NCBI RefSeq assembly: GCF_029893345.1
Contig: NZ_JARXVE010000003.1
Span: 744,001 to 808,000, forward strand
DNA: 64,000 nucleotides
Origin: Mycolicibacterium frederiksbergense
Lineage (GTDB): Bacteria; Actinomycetota; Actinomycetes; Mycobacteriales; Mycobacteriaceae
Direction of reading: 5' to 3'
In this document: positions 8,355-17,026 of the stretch, piece by piece
Position numbering within the stretch: position 1 is the stretch's first letter
Layout of the letters: each line of letters starts with the position of its first letter
Program-made: the position numbers and the translations under genes
The notes under the pieces: model-generated
The model's input: the letters and a program-made list of their open reading frames with translations, nothing else
Database searches by the model: none
Told to the model about the DNA's origin: nothing

Positions 8355-9266
8355 ATGCAGATCAGCATCCTGGCTTCGCTAAGCGACACCGGCGGTCGTT
8401 CTCCGATCGACGCCACCGTAGAGAATGTGGCGCAACTGCGCGATGAGGGATTCCGGCGGGTCTGGATGACCCAGATGCCGTATGAACCCGATTTGCTGAC
8501 CGTCCTGGCGGTGGTGTTCCGCGAGGTCGACGGGATTGAAGTGGGCTCCGGGGTCATCCCGATCCAGAATCAGCACCCGATGCTGCTCGCGCAGCGCGCG
8601 CTGACCCTCAGTTTGATCAGCGGGGGCAGGTTCATCCTCGGCCTCGGCATGACGCATCAGGCGGTGACCGAGGGGATGTGGGGCATTCCGTGGGACAAGC
8701 CGATCCGGCGACTGCGCGAGTATCTCGACGGGCTGCAGCCGTTGCTGGCCGGGGAGCCCGCCGATGCACCCGGCGAGACGGTCACCACCCGCGGCGCCCT
8801 GCAGGTCCCTGGCGCCACGGCACCCGATGTGTACATCGCCGCGCTGGGGCCGCAACTGCTCAAGCTCGCCGGCCGTCGTACAGCGGGCACCATCACCTGG
8901 ATGACGGGGCCGAAGACACTGGCGGAGCATGTCGCGCCGACGCTGCGCGAGGCGGCCGAGGGGCGCCCGGTTAGTGTCGTGGCCGCGCTTCCGGTCACCG
9001 TCACCGACGACGTCGACGGTGCCCGCGCCCAGGCCGCCGAACAGTTCGCGATGTACGGGTACCTGCCGTCCTACCGGGCCATGCTGGACCGCGAGGGTTA
9101 TTCCGGACCTGAGGATGCCGCGATCATCGGCGACGAAGCGGTGGTGGCCGAACGGATCAAGGCGCTCGGCACGGCCGGTGTCGACGAGTACGTCGGGGTG
9201 GTGTTCGACGCGTCACCGGAGACCCGGGCCCGGACCAGGGCGCTGCTGCGCACACTCGATTCCTGA
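8355..9266 (+). CDS. LLM-class (F420-dependent-type) oxidoreductase
   Basis: A 303-residue luciferase-like TIM-barrel protein. Visible family features are the N-terminal ILASLSD strand, the GSGVIPIQNQHPMLLAQRALTL segment, and SGGRFILGLGMTHQ, which is the cofactor-binding glycine region. The late YIAALGPQLLKLAGRRTAGT strand-helix also fits. In actinobacteria these enzymes usually use F420 or FMN. No clear ribosome site precedes the ATG at 8355, so translation may be leaderless or depend on the preceding structured leader. The substrate is unknown. The gene stands alone between the candidate sRNA and the two-component system. Confidence 0.8.
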   Translation: MQISILASLSDTGGRSPIDATVENVAQLRDEGFRRVWMTQMPYEPDLLTVLAVVFREVDGIEVGSGVIPIQNQHPMLLAQRALTLSLISGGRFILGLGMTHQAVTEGMWGIPWDKPIRRLREYLDGLQPLLAGEPADAPGETVTTRGALQVPGATAPDVYIAALGPQLLKLAGRRTAGTITWMTGPKTLAEHVAPTLREAAEGRPVSVVAALPVTVTDDVDGARAQAAEQFAMYGYLPSYRAMLDREGYSGPEDAAIIGDEAVVAERIKALGTAGVDEYVGVVFDASPETRARTRALLRTLDS

Positions 9267-9344
9267 CGGGTGTGGCTAGCCACACCGCTACTGGCAGGTC
9301 AGCACCATCGCCCGCCGGGGCCGCGTCCGGTCACCATAGTCAGC

Positions 9345-10622
9345 GTGACTACCGCCGCAATGACACCGACCGATGACTGGCGCCGTGTGCTGTTGACCCC
9401 AGTGCGCGCGCCGGCTTGGCGGGCCTACCTGTACTTCCTGCTGATCAGCGTCCTTGCGGTGGTCGGTGTGGTCTACCTCTTCGGTACCGGCCTGGCCTCC
9501 GGGCTGTTGCTGATCACTCTGGTCGGCATACCGCTGCTGGCTCTGGTGGTGCTGACGGGACGAGGGTGGCACAGGCTGTACCGGGCGCTGGCCCGGCTGG
9601 TCGGGGTAAAAATCGACGCCCCGGCGCCGTTCGTGCGGCCGGCTGGTCTGCTGCACACCGTGGCAGCCGCCCTGACCGATGTCGTTGGTTGGCGCGGCCT
9701 GGGATTCCTGGTCTTGCAGAGCATCGTGATGACGCCGGTCGGATTCTGCGTCCTGGTCGGCGTCACGATGTCGGCGATCCTGGTGGTCTCGCCGGTGATC
9801 TGGGCGCTCACCGGTGAAGCGTTCGTCAGCTTCGACGAGCCGGTGGACTCGCTCGGCGCCTATCTGTTGTTGTCGCTGGCTGGGCTGATCGGGCTGTACC
9901 TGCTGGCCTGGCTGATGCTCGGGATCGATCGTGCCCATGTCTGGCTGGCCGGCATGCTGCTCGCCCCGCCTGTCGGCGAGCGCAGGGTCGTCGAGTTGGA
10001 GAAGGCCCGGGCTGATGTGGTCGACGACGCGGCCGCCACGCTGCGCCGTGTCGAGCGCGATCTGCATGACGGTACCCAGGCCCGGCTGATCGCGGTCGCG
10101 ATGACGCTGGCCCGCGCCGAGGAACAGCTGGCGGACCCGGACAAGGCTGAGCGGGCCCGGCAACTGGTTTCCGACGCGTTGGCCAACACCAAAGACACGC
10201 TGACCGAACTGCGTGATCTGGTTCGCGGAATCCGGCCTCCCGCTTTGGATCTCGGGCTGGGGCCGGCAGTGCAGACGCTGGCTGCCCGCAACCCCATCCC
10301 GGTGGAGCTGGTCGACGACATCACGGTGCGGCCATCACTCGGCGTGGAGACACTCGCGTACTTCTGCGTGGCCGAGTTGCTGGCGAACGTGTCGCGGCAT
10401 TCCGGCGCCACCCAGGCCACGGTCTGGCTGCACAGCGATGCCGATGAATTGCGGATTGTTTTGGCGGACAATGGTTCCGGTGGTGTGCAGCCCGCAAACG
10501 GTTCGGGTTTGACGGGTTTGGCCGACCGGCTGCACATGGTCGACGGGCGGCTGGACATCGACAGCCCGGCCGGCGGGCCCACCACGGTGACTGCCGTCGT
10601 CCCGTCGGGTGCCGAACGATGA
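9345..10622 (+). CDS. Sensor histidine kinase (HisKA_3 / NarL-partner type)
   Basis: The N-terminal half has several membrane segments of the Putative-sensor type (about residues 20-210). The cytoplasmic half has the dimerisation/phosphoacceptor helix ERDLHDGTQ (His241) and a HATPase_c domain with LLANVSRHSGA and DNGSGG. The GTG at 9345 lies just after a CATAGT -10-like box, so the mRNA may be leaderless; ATG 9360 is the alternative. Its end overlaps the response regulator start by 4 bp, so the two form a co-translated two-component pair. The signal is unknown. Confidence 0.88.
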   Translation: MTTAAMTPTDDWRRVLLTPVRAPAWRAYLYFLLISVLAVVGVVYLFGTGLASGLLLITLVGIPLLALVVLTGRGWHRLYRALARLVGVKIDAPAPFVRPAGLLHTVAAALTDVVGWRGLGFLVLQSIVMTPVGFCVLVGVTMSAILVVSPVIWALTGEAFVSFDEPVDSLGAYLLLSLAGLIGLYLLAWLMLGIDRAHVWLAGMLLAPPVGERRVVELEKARADVVDDAAATLRRVERDLHDGTQARLIAVAMTLARAEEQLADPDKAERARQLVSDALANTKDTLTELRDLVRGIRPPALDLGLGPAVQTLAARNPIPVELVDDITVRPSLGVETLAYFCVAELLANVSRHSGATQATVWLHSDADELRIVLADNGSGGVQPANGSGLTGLADRLHMVDGRLDIDSPAGGPTTVTAVVPSGAER

Positions 10623-11266
10623 CCCGGCTGGCGATCGCCGAGGACAACGCGATCCTGCGCGACGGGCTGACTCAGCTGCTGGTCGAGCGCGGTCACGATG
10701 TGGTGGCCAAGGTCGGCAGCGCCGAGGAGATGCGGCATATCGCCGAGACTTTGAGCCCGGAGGTGTTCGTCGTCGACATCCGGATGCCGCCGACCTTCAC
10801 CGACGAGGGGTTGGTCGCGGCGGTATCGCTGCGCCGGTCTCATCCGCACATCGGAGTGCTGGTGTTCTCCCAGTGGGTGGAGACGCGTTATGCCGCCGAG
10901 CTTTTGGCCGGGAATCCGGCGGGGGTGGGCTATCTGCTCAAGGATCGGGTGGCCGACATCGGCGAGTTCGACGCCGCCGTGCAGCGGGTCGCCGCGGGCG
11001 GCACCGCACTCGATCCGGAGGTGGTCCGTCAGCTGATGGGCACCCGCCGCGGCGCGGATACTTTGGACCGGCTGACCGCGCGCGAACACGAAGTGCTCGC
11101 CCTGATGGCCGAGGGGCATTCAAACGGCGCTCTGGCCGAGCATCTTTCGATCTCCGAACGTGCGGTGGAGAAACACATCGGCAGCATCTTCACCAAGCTG
11201 GACCTGCCCCCGTCGGCGGCCCATCACCGGCGCGTGCTGGCGGTGGTGACCTACCTCAACGCCTAA
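10619..11266 (+). CDS. LuxR/NarL-family response regulator
   Basis: A 215-residue protein with an N-terminal receiver domain (acidic pair near ED at residues 8-9, phosphoacceptor Asp53 in FVVDIRMPP, Lys in LLKDR). A C-terminal LuxR helix-turn-helix follows (LTAREHEVLALMAEG, then AVEKHIGSIFTKL). It is the partner of the upstream kinase, with which it overlaps by ATGA. Its last codons lie inside an 87-bp sequence that recurs 1.7 kb downstream. Confidence 0.92.
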   Translation: MTRLAIAEDNAILRDGLTQLLVERGHDVVAKVGSAEEMRHIAETLSPEVFVVDIRMPPTFTDEGLVAAVSLRRSHPHIGVLVFSQWVETRYAAELLAGNPAGVGYLLKDRVADIGEFDAAVQRVAAGGTALDPEVVRQLMGTRRGADTLDRLTAREHEVLALMAEGHSNGALAEHLSISERAVEKHIGSIFTKLDLPPSAAHHRRVLAVVTYLNA

Positions 11267-11327
11267 CAGTCGGGTTGGAGTTCAACCCGTTCAGTGCCCA
11301 GATGGTCAGATAGGCCAGCCCGAAGAA
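11241..11327. repeat. Direct repeat, left copy (87 bp)
   Basis: This copy is 82/87 identical to 12974-13060. It contains the last codons of the response regulator (VVTYLNA, stop) on the + strand. On the - strand it holds an intact copy of the last roughly 20 codons of the DUF1361 gene (FFGLAYLTIWALNGLNSNP...), although the rest of that gene is only beyond the right copy. The duplication brackets the CapA-family gene. Confidence 0.85.
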
Positions 11328-11510
11328 AGACCAGTGACCTTCGGGCGCGGTGTTGAGGACTTTCGCCCCATCGCCGCGCGGCTGGCTGGGGTGCGATGGT
11401 GGCGGATGCCGGGGAGACTCGGTGGTTCGTCCCGAAGCGCGGTGTAGACGACATGCTGGAGCGCCGCGACGCGTGTAGCGGCGATTGACTATGGGCGGCG
11501 GTGATCGGGT

Positions 11511-12677
11511 GTGGTCGGTGATTCTGACGCGGTGACGGTGCTGCTGGGCGGTGACGTCATGCTCGGCCGTGGCGTCGATCAGATCCTGCCTCACCCCGGC
11601 AAACCGGAATTGCGCGAGCCGTATGTGCATGACGCGCGGGGGTATGTTCGGCTGGCCGAAAACGCGAACGGGCCGATTCGGCGCCCCGTGGACTGGTGCT
11701 GGCCCTGGGGCGAAGTGCTGGCGTTCCTTGACGATGCCGGACCCGATGTTCGTTTGATAAATCTGGAGACCACGGTCACCGCCGACGGCCACTTCGCCGA
11801 CCGCAAGCCGGTGTGTTACCGGATGCGCCCGGAGAACCTGCCCGCACTTACGGCACTGCGGCCGGACGTGTGCGCGCTGGCCAACAACCACATTCTCGAT
11901 TTCGGCTACCAGGGACTGACCGACACTGTCGCGGCCCTCGCCCAGGCGGGAATCCAGGCCGCCGGGGCGGGCGCCGACCTGCTCACCGCTCGCCGCCCAG
12001 CGGCGGTAACCGTTCACGATGAGCGCCGGGTGCTGATCGGCTCGGTGGCGATGAAGTCGGCCGGCGTTCCCGAATCCTGGGCCGCGCAATGGCACCGGCC
12101 AGGGGTGTGGTTGATCCGCGACCCATCGCAGCGCGCCGCCGCCGACGACGTGGCGGCACAGCTGTTGGGGCGCAAGCGCGACGGCGATGTCGCGATCGTC
12201 TCGCTGCACTGGGGGGCCAACTGGGAGTATGGGATAGCGCCAAGCGACATCGCGTTCGCGCACCGGCTGATCGATGCCGGCGTCGACATCGTTCACGGGC
12301 ACTCCTCGCACCACCCCCGTCCGATCGAGATCTACCGCGGCAAACCGATCCTGTACGGGTGCGGCGACGTCATCGACGATTACGAGGGCATCAGTGGGCA
12401 CGAGCAGTTCCGCGCCGAGCTGAGACTGCTGTATCTGGCCGCAACCAATCCGGCAAGTGGGGAACTGATCTCGCTGCAGATGATTCCCTTGCGGGTGCGG
12501 CGGATGCGACTCGAGCGCGCGGCACAGGCCGACGCCGAATGGCTACGCAAGACCATCGAGCACACCAGCCGCCGGTTCGGAACTCATATCGCATTGCGAT
12601 CCGATGGTCTGCTGGAGGTCGTGCCGATGCGAAGCGACGCGAATACTCGGGTGGCTCCAGCTGGTGTCGGTGGCTGA
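11511..12677 (+). CDS. CapA / PgsA-family metallophosphatase-like protein
   Basis: A 388-residue protein of the CapA family (poly-gamma-glutamate capsule biosynthesis type, calcineurin-like fold). Metal-site motifs are in order: GGDVMLGRG near the N-terminus, INLETTVT, ANNHILDFG, a VSLHWGANWEY segment and VHGHSSHHPRPIEIY. No signal peptide or transmembrane anchor is seen, unlike many CapA proteins, so it may be cytoplasmic. GTG 11511 was chosen; GTG 11532 is possible. It is the only clear gene in the 1.65 kb between the two direct repeats and has no obvious functional partner. Members act in polymer synthesis or phosphoester hydrolysis; the substrate is unknown. Confidence 0.8.
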   Translation: MVGDSDAVTVLLGGDVMLGRGVDQILPHPGKPELREPYVHDARGYVRLAENANGPIRRPVDWCWPWGEVLAFLDDAGPDVRLINLETTVTADGHFADRKPVCYRMRPENLPALTALRPDVCALANNHILDFGYQGLTDTVAALAQAGIQAAGAGADLLTARRPAAVTVHDERRVLIGSVAMKSAGVPESWAAQWHRPGVWLIRDPSQRAAADDVAAQLLGRKRDGDVAIVSLHWGANWEYGIAPSDIAFAHRLIDAGVDIVHGHSSHHPRPIEIYRGKPILYGCGDVIDDYEGISGHEQFRAELRLLYLAATNPASGELISLQMIPLRVRRMRLERAAQADAEWLRKTIEHTSRRFGTHIALRSDGLLEVVPMRSDANTRVAPAGVGG

Positions 12678-12787
12678 GGACGATCGACCGCGGATATCCT
12701 TCGGCCCGCGTTGATGGGACTTACGGCCCTGCCTATGCCGCGACAGAACGGGGCAGTATCGAAACGGTCGCAGAACAAGGGATCGCA

Positions 12788-12973
12788 GTGACACCACGAA
12801 AAAAGACGGAGCGCCGGAGAGAGCAGTCGCACCCACCGGCCGGTGTCCATGCCGCGACGTTAGACACCGGCAGTGGTTTCTGGCCAGCCTGGGAATTCAA
12901 TTTGTTTGGGACACAACGGTCATTCATCGACGACTTGGCATCGCGGTACGAACCATACCGGCCAGGCTGGTGA
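12788..12973 (+). CDS. Possible small protein of unknown function, 61 residues
   Basis: A GTG with an AAGGGA site 5 nt upstream opens a 61-codon frame ending at 12973. It begins with a basic stretch (TPRKKTERRREQ) and ends with an aromatic-rich segment (GFWPAWEFNLFG). Base composition is lower in GC than its surroundings, with A/T runs such as aaaaaagac and caatttgtttggg. It could be a real small gene of the inserted block or the tail of a degraded one. The remaining 110 bp after the CapA gene hold nothing recognisable. Confidence 0.3.
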   Translation: MTPRKKTERRREQSHPPAGVHAATLDTGSGFWPAWEFNLFGTQRSFIDDLASRYEPYRPGW

Positions 12974-13060
12974 CGGTGGTGACCTATCTCAACGCCTGAC
13001 CGCCGGATTGGAGTTCAACCCGTTCAGTGCCCAGATGGTCAGATAGGCCAGCCCGAAGAA
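12974..13060. repeat. Direct repeat, right copy (87 bp)
   Basis: This is the right partner of 11241-11327, with five mismatches. It contains the genuine 3' end of the DUF1361 gene (- strand) and a relic of the response regulator's last codons (VVTYLNA, stop) with no gene in front of it. The two copies start 1733 bp apart. Confidence 0.85.
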
Positions 13061-13642
13061 TGCCGCGACGGCCACCGCCACCCCGGTTGACTGGACGTAG
13101 GACAGCGGCGACCGCACCCACTCGAACGTCGCCGCCACCACGGCGTCGGGCCGGGTCACCAGATCCCAGGAGTTCCACCGCTGGAACCGGCCGATCACCA
13201 CCCCGATCGCGCACAGTCCCACCGACAGGACCGCCACCAACCAACCCCAGATACCGCCGAACGTGCGCTCGATCCGCTTGTGCACCAACAGCAGTGACAC
13301 CACGCCGAGCAGGATTCCGGTCCACGCCGCGAACCCGTACTGCAGGACATGCCGCCACAGTTCGTAGCCCTCGCCGAGGTGCACCAGGTCGGTGACCAGG
13401 TACGGCGCATTGGGCAGGAAGGCCAACCAGCCGATGCCGAGGGGCAGCAGCCACAGCCGGCGCTCCACCAGATCGAAGGACACCGCGAAGATCATCGGAA
13501 TCCACGCCAGGACCAGGTTCCACACCAGGAATTTGGTCGGATAGGACGGTGCGGCAGCGGGATCGGTGATCCCCAGAGCGAGGGTCAGTGCGGTCGTGGC
13601 CATCAGCGAGACGACCAGCAGGATGCCACGGGCTTCGGTCAC
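12989..13642 (-). CDS. DUF1361-family integral membrane protein
   Basis: A 217-residue protein with about seven hydrophobic segments and the family-typical FLPNAPYLVTDLVHLG motif near residues 75-95. Function is unknown. Its last roughly 20 codons are duplicated upstream at 11256-11327 next to the response regulator. It is convergent with the CapA block and lies before fadE5 in the same direction, separated from fadE5's 3' end by a strong hairpin. Confidence 0.8.
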   Translation of the reverse strand: MTEARGILLVVSLMATTALTLALGITDPAAAPSYPTKFLVWNLVLAWIPMIFAVSFDLVERRLWLLPLGIGWLAFLPNAPYLVTDLVHLGEGYELWRHVLQYGFAAWTGILLGVVSLLLVHKRIERTFGGIWGWLVAVLSVGLCAIGVVIGRFQRWNSWDLVTRPDAVVAATFEWVRSPLSYVQSTGVAVAVAAFFGLAYLTIWALNGLNSNPAVRR

Positions 13643-13670
13643 CGGATCAGTCTGCCGGTACCGAAAAAGC

Positions 13671-13702
13671 AGTGAGGCCCCGGGCGTACCCGGGGCCTCA
13701 CT
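13671..13702 (-). terminator. Hairpin terminator after fadE5
   Basis: A perfect 14-bp GC-rich stem (13671-13684 with 13689-13702) has a 4-nt CGTA loop. It lies 13 bp past the fadE5 stop on the minus strand. A run of five A at 13664-13668 reads as a T tract after the hairpin in that direction, so this fits an intrinsic terminator. Confidence 0.75.
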
Positions 13703-13714
13703 GGTTGAGCGGTC

Positions 13715-15550
13715 TTAGAACGCGGCTTCGTCCAGCTCCATCAACTCGTTGTCGACGGTCTCGACGACGTGGCGGGTGCTGGTCAGCAGCGGCAGCACGT
13801 TCTTGGCGAAGAACGACGCTGCAGCGATCTTGCCCTCGTAGTAGGTGCGGTCGTCACCGGTCGCACCGGCGTCGAGCTTCTCGATCGCCACCGCGGCCTG
13901 GCGGGCGAGCAGCCAGCCGAGCAGCAGGTCGCCGACCGAGAGCAGGAACCGGACCGAACCGAGGCCGACCTTGTAGATGCTCTTGGGGTCTTCCTGCGCG
14001 GCCATCAGGTAGCCGGTCAGGGTGGCGGCCATGCCCTGCACGTCGGCCAGCGCGGTGCCCAGCAGCTCACGCTCGGTCTTCAACCGGCCGTTGCCCGTCT
14101 CGTTCTTGATGAACTGCTCGATCTCACCGGCCACGAACGCCAGCGCCTGGCCCTTGTCGCGGACGATCTTGCGGAAGAAGAAGTCCTGCGCCTGGATGGC
14201 CGTGGTGCCCTCGTAGAGCGAGTCGATCTTGGCGTCGCGGATGTACTGCTCGATCGGGTAGTCCTGCAGGAAGCCGGACCCGCCCAGGGTCTGCAGGCTC
14301 TCGGTCAGCTTGGCGTAAGCCTGCTCCGAGCCGAAGCCCTTGACCACCGGCAGCAGCAGGTCGTTGACCTTGTGCGCCAACTCGACGTCGATCCCGTGGA
14401 CGGCCTTGGCGACGTCCTCGTCCTGGAAGGTCGCGGTGTACAGGTACAGCGCGCGCATGCCTTCGGCGTAGGACTTCTGGGTCATCAGGCTGCGACGGAC
14501 GTCGGGGTGATGGGTGATGGTGACGCGCGGAGCGGCCTTGTCCATCATCTGGGTCAGGTCGGCACCCTGCACGCGCTCCTTGGCGTACTCCAGGGCGTTG
14601 AGGTAACCGGTCGAAAGGGTCGCGATGGCCTTGGTGCCCACCATCATTCGGGCCTGCTCGATCACGTCGAACATCTGCGCGATGCCGTTGTGCACCTCGC
14701 CGACCAGCCAGCCGACGGCGGGGGTGCCGTGCTGGCCGAAGGTCAGCTCACAGGTGGTGGAGACCTTCAGGCCCATCTTGTGTTCGACGTTGGTGACGAA
14801 GGCGCCGTTGCGCTCGCCCAGTTCGCCGGTCTCGTGGTCGAAGTGGAACTTCGGTACGAAGAACAGCGACAGCCCCTTGGTGCCCGGGCCGGCGCCCTCG
14901 GGGCGGGCCAGCACCAGATGCATGATGTTCTCGAACAGGTCATCGGAGTCGCCGGAGGTGATGAACCGCTTCACGCCGTCGATGTGCCAGGTGCCGTCCT
15001 CCTGCTTGACGGCCTTGGTGCGGCCGGCGCCGACGTCGGAGCCCGCGTCGGGCTCGGTCAGCACCATGGTGGCGCCCCAGCCGCGCTCGGCGCCCAGCAC
15101 GGCCCACTTCTTCTGCTCTTCAGTGGCGTTGTGGTAGAAGATCTCGCACATGCCCGCGCCCATCGCGTACATGTAGGCCGCGGGGTTGGCTCCGAGAACG
15201 TGCTCGACCACAGCCCATTGCAGGGCACGAGGCACCGGCATGCCGCCGAGTTCTTCGGAAAGGCCGACCTTGTCCCAGCCGCCGTCGAGGAGCGCACGCA
15301 TCGACTTCTTGAAAGGCTCGGGCAGCGTGACGGAGTGGGTCTTGGGGTCGAAGACCGGGGGATTGCGGTCACCGTCGGCGAACGATTCGGCGATGGGGCC
15401 CTCGGCCAGTCGGGCGATCTCCGCGAGCATCTCACGAGCCGAATCCTGGTCGAGATCCGCAAACGCGCCGGTGCCGAACACCTTGTCGATGCCGAAGACT
15501 TCGAACAGGTTAAAGACCTGGTCACGGACATTGCTCTTGTAGTGGCTCAC
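13715..15550 (-). CDS. fadE5: Acyl-CoA dehydrogenase FadE5
   Basis: The GTG at 15550 is preceded by AGGAGG and gives 611 residues, the length remembered for Rv0244c; an upstream ATG at 15574 was rejected. An acyl-CoA dehydrogenase fold is clear: [15 protein letters not shown] in the middle domain, a [13 protein letters not shown] segment, [14 protein letters not shown], and a [15 protein letters not shown] motif carrying the family's catalytic-region Glu. It has the C-terminal extension of the FadE5/AidB-like large subgroup and ends ELDEAAF. It oxidises acyl-CoA to trans-2-enoyl-CoA with FAD in β-oxidation. Two operator-like palindromes lie just upstream. Confidence 0.95.
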   Translation of the reverse strand: MSHYKSNVRDQVFNLFEVFGIDKVFGTGAFADLDQDSAREMLAEIARLAEGPIAESFADGDRNPPVFDPKTHSVTLPEPFKKSMRALLDGGWDKVGLSEELGGMPVPRALQWAVVEHVLGANPAAYMYAMGAGMCEIFYHNATEEQKKWAVLGAERGWGATMVLTEPDAGSDVGAGRTKAVKQEDGTWHIDGVKRFITSGDSDDLFENIMHLVLARPEGAGPGTKGLSLFFVPKFHFDHETGELGERNGAFVTNVEHKMGLKVSTTCELTFGQHGTPAVGWLVGEVHNGIAQMFDVIEQARMMVGTKAIATLSTGYLNALEYAKERVQGADLTQMMDKAAPRVTITHHPDVRRSLMTQKSYAEGMRALYLYTATFQDEDVAKAVHGIDVELAHKVNDLLLPVVKGFGSEQAYAKLTESLQTLGGSGFLQDYPIEQYIRDAKIDSLYEGTTAIQAQDFFFRKIVRDKGQALAFVAGEIEQFIKNETGNGRLKTERELLGTALADVQGMAATLTGYLMAAQEDPKSIYKVGLGSVRFLLSVGDLLLGWLLARQAAVAIEKLDAGATGDDRTYYEGKIAAASFFAKNVLPLLTSTRHVVETVDNELMELDEAAF

Positions 15551-15596
15551 TTTTCCTCCTCGTGAGAACGCCACCTGAGGTTGGGTACTTCGGATA

Positions 15597-15637
15597 AGTT
15601 ACCCACCAGTAACTGCGGCCAACTATACCGTTCGGTA
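15597..15637. promoter_or_regulatory. Two operator-like palindromes upstream of fadE5
   Basis: AGTTAC-CCACCA-GTAACT (15597-15614, 6-bp arms) and TACCG-TT-CGGTA (15626-15637, 5-bp arms) lie in the divergent region between fadE5 and the gene at 15786. The first matches the TTAC-N6-GTAA pattern seen between fabG4 and fadA2. Both are typical in size for TetR-family sites; binding is inferred. Confidence 0.5.
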
Positions 15638-15785
15638 ACTTCAACGCAAAGCTGTCTTGAGCAATTTCTAGGGGCGAACCAACCCAGTGGTTGATCGATG
15701 ATCGTAGCCCGCTCGAATCTGGGCTGTGAGCTGCTGTTTCAGCCTAATGTGACGATAGTCACGAATCTGCCGTTAAGGTGGGCGG

Positions 15786-16865
15786 ATGCGTCGAATCGCG
15801 GTGTGGGGCACGGGGAATATGGGTGCGACGGCAATCCGATCGGCGGTCGCGTTCCCGGGACTGGAACTGGCCGCAGTCATCACGTCGACACCGGACAAGG
15901 CCGGTCGGGACGCCGCAACGTTTGCCAAGCTCGACACCCCGACCGGCGTCGCCGCCGGCACCGACGTCGACGCGGCGCTCGCGCAGTGCGATGCGGTCGC
16001 CTATATGGCCTCGGGCGATATTCGTCCCGAGGAGGCCATCGCCGACATCGAACGCTGCCTGCGCGCGGGCAAACAGGTGGTGACGCCGTCGCTGTACTCG
16101 CTCTACGACCCGGCCTCGGCCCCGGCCGAGTGGGTCGCGCGGCTCACCGACGCCGCGGTGGCCGGCAATGCCGCCCTCCTGGTCAGCGGCGTCGATCCGG
16201 GGTGGGCCAACGATGCCCTGGCGGTGGCCGCGGCCGGGCTGTGTACCCGGATCCGCACCATCCGGTGCCAGGAGATCTTCGACTACTCCACCTATAACCA
16301 GCCGCACGCGGTGCGGGTGCTGTGTGGCTTCGGGGGGTCGATGGACGACACCCCGATGATGCTGTTGCCGTCGATACCCACCATGGTGTGGGGCGGCAAC
16401 GTCCGGCTGATCGGCCGCGGATTGGGTCTGGAGATCGACGAGATCACCGAGAAGGTGGAGCGCCTACCGCTCACCGAATCTGTCGACAATGTGCTGGGCC
16501 GCTTCGAGGCGGGTACTCAGGGCGCATTCCGCGTGCAGGTCATCGGCTGGGCCGACGGCACCGAACGGGTCATCGTCGACCACATCACCCGCATCGATCC
16601 GGCCTGCGCACCGGACTGGCCGCAACCCGATCAGGGCGTCGGCGACCACCGGGTCATCATCGACGGCGATCCGCAGCTGAGCATCGTGGTGCGCGCCGAC
16701 GTGCCCGGCGGTACCCGGGCCGACGGTGGCAACACCACCGCGGCCAACCGCCTGCTCGGCGCGGTCGACTGGCTGGCCACCCAGAAGCCCGGCATCTACG
16801 ACGGCCTCGACGTGCCACTGCATCCGCCGCTCCCGGCCGAAGTCGAAGCAACCCGCTGGATTTGA
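15786..16865 (+). CDS. Dihydrodipicolinate reductase-like NAD(P)-binding protein
   Basis: A 359-residue protein starting at an ATG with AAGGTGG upstream. The N-terminal Rossmann motif is VWGTGNMGATAIRSAV, followed by DAVAYMASGDIRPEEAI and GKQVVTPSLYSLYDP. The last of these is as seen in the mycobacterial family annotated as dihydrodipicolinate reductase N-terminal or 2,4-diaminopentanoate dehydrogenase-like. It is not the lysine-pathway DapB. Substrate unknown. It is divergent from fadE5 and ends just before an intergenic palindrome. Confidence 0.75.
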   Translation: MRRIAVWGTGNMGATAIRSAVAFPGLELAAVITSTPDKAGRDAATFAKLDTPTGVAAGTDVDAALAQCDAVAYMASGDIRPEEAIADIERCLRAGKQVVTPSLYSLYDPASAPAEWVARLTDAAVAGNAALLVSGVDPGWANDALAVAAAGLCTRIRTIRCQEIFDYSTYNQPHAVRVLCGFGGSMDDTPMMLLPSIPTMVWGGNVRLIGRGLGLEIDEITEKVERLPLTESVDNVLGRFEAGTQGAFRVQVIGWADGTERVIVDHITRIDPACAPDWPQPDQGVGDHRVIIDGDPQLSIVVRADVPGGTRADGGNTTAANRLLGAVDWLATQKPGIYDGLDVPLHPPLPAEVEATRWI

Positions 16866-16874
16866 GTTTTCGCG

Positions 16875-16932
16875 CGAGCAGACACAGAATCGCCCTTTTT
16901 CGCGCGAGAAACTGCGACTCTGCGTCTGCTCG
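16875..16932 (+). terminator. Imperfect 19-bp intergenic palindrome
   Basis: Arms 16875-16893 (CGAGCAGACACAGAATCGC) and 16914-16932 pair at 17 of 19 positions. The gene before it ends at 16865. The CGAGCAGAC end is shared with the element at 18783-18840, and it probably closes the upstream transcript. A TTTTCGCGCGAG segment occurs twice here (from about 16867 and 16897). Confidence 0.5.
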
Positions 16933-17026
16933 GCAATCAGGGTGACGCGCTTGCTGACGCAAGCATCAGGTCGTCGCCCAAACCCAAAGGGCGGCGCGAT
17001 TGTGCGCCGAAGCGGAACATTCCGGC

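Noticed and set aside
13769-15565. 598-codon + frame opposite fadE5
   Set aside because: Antisense shadow of fadE5 with no domain and no ribosome site.
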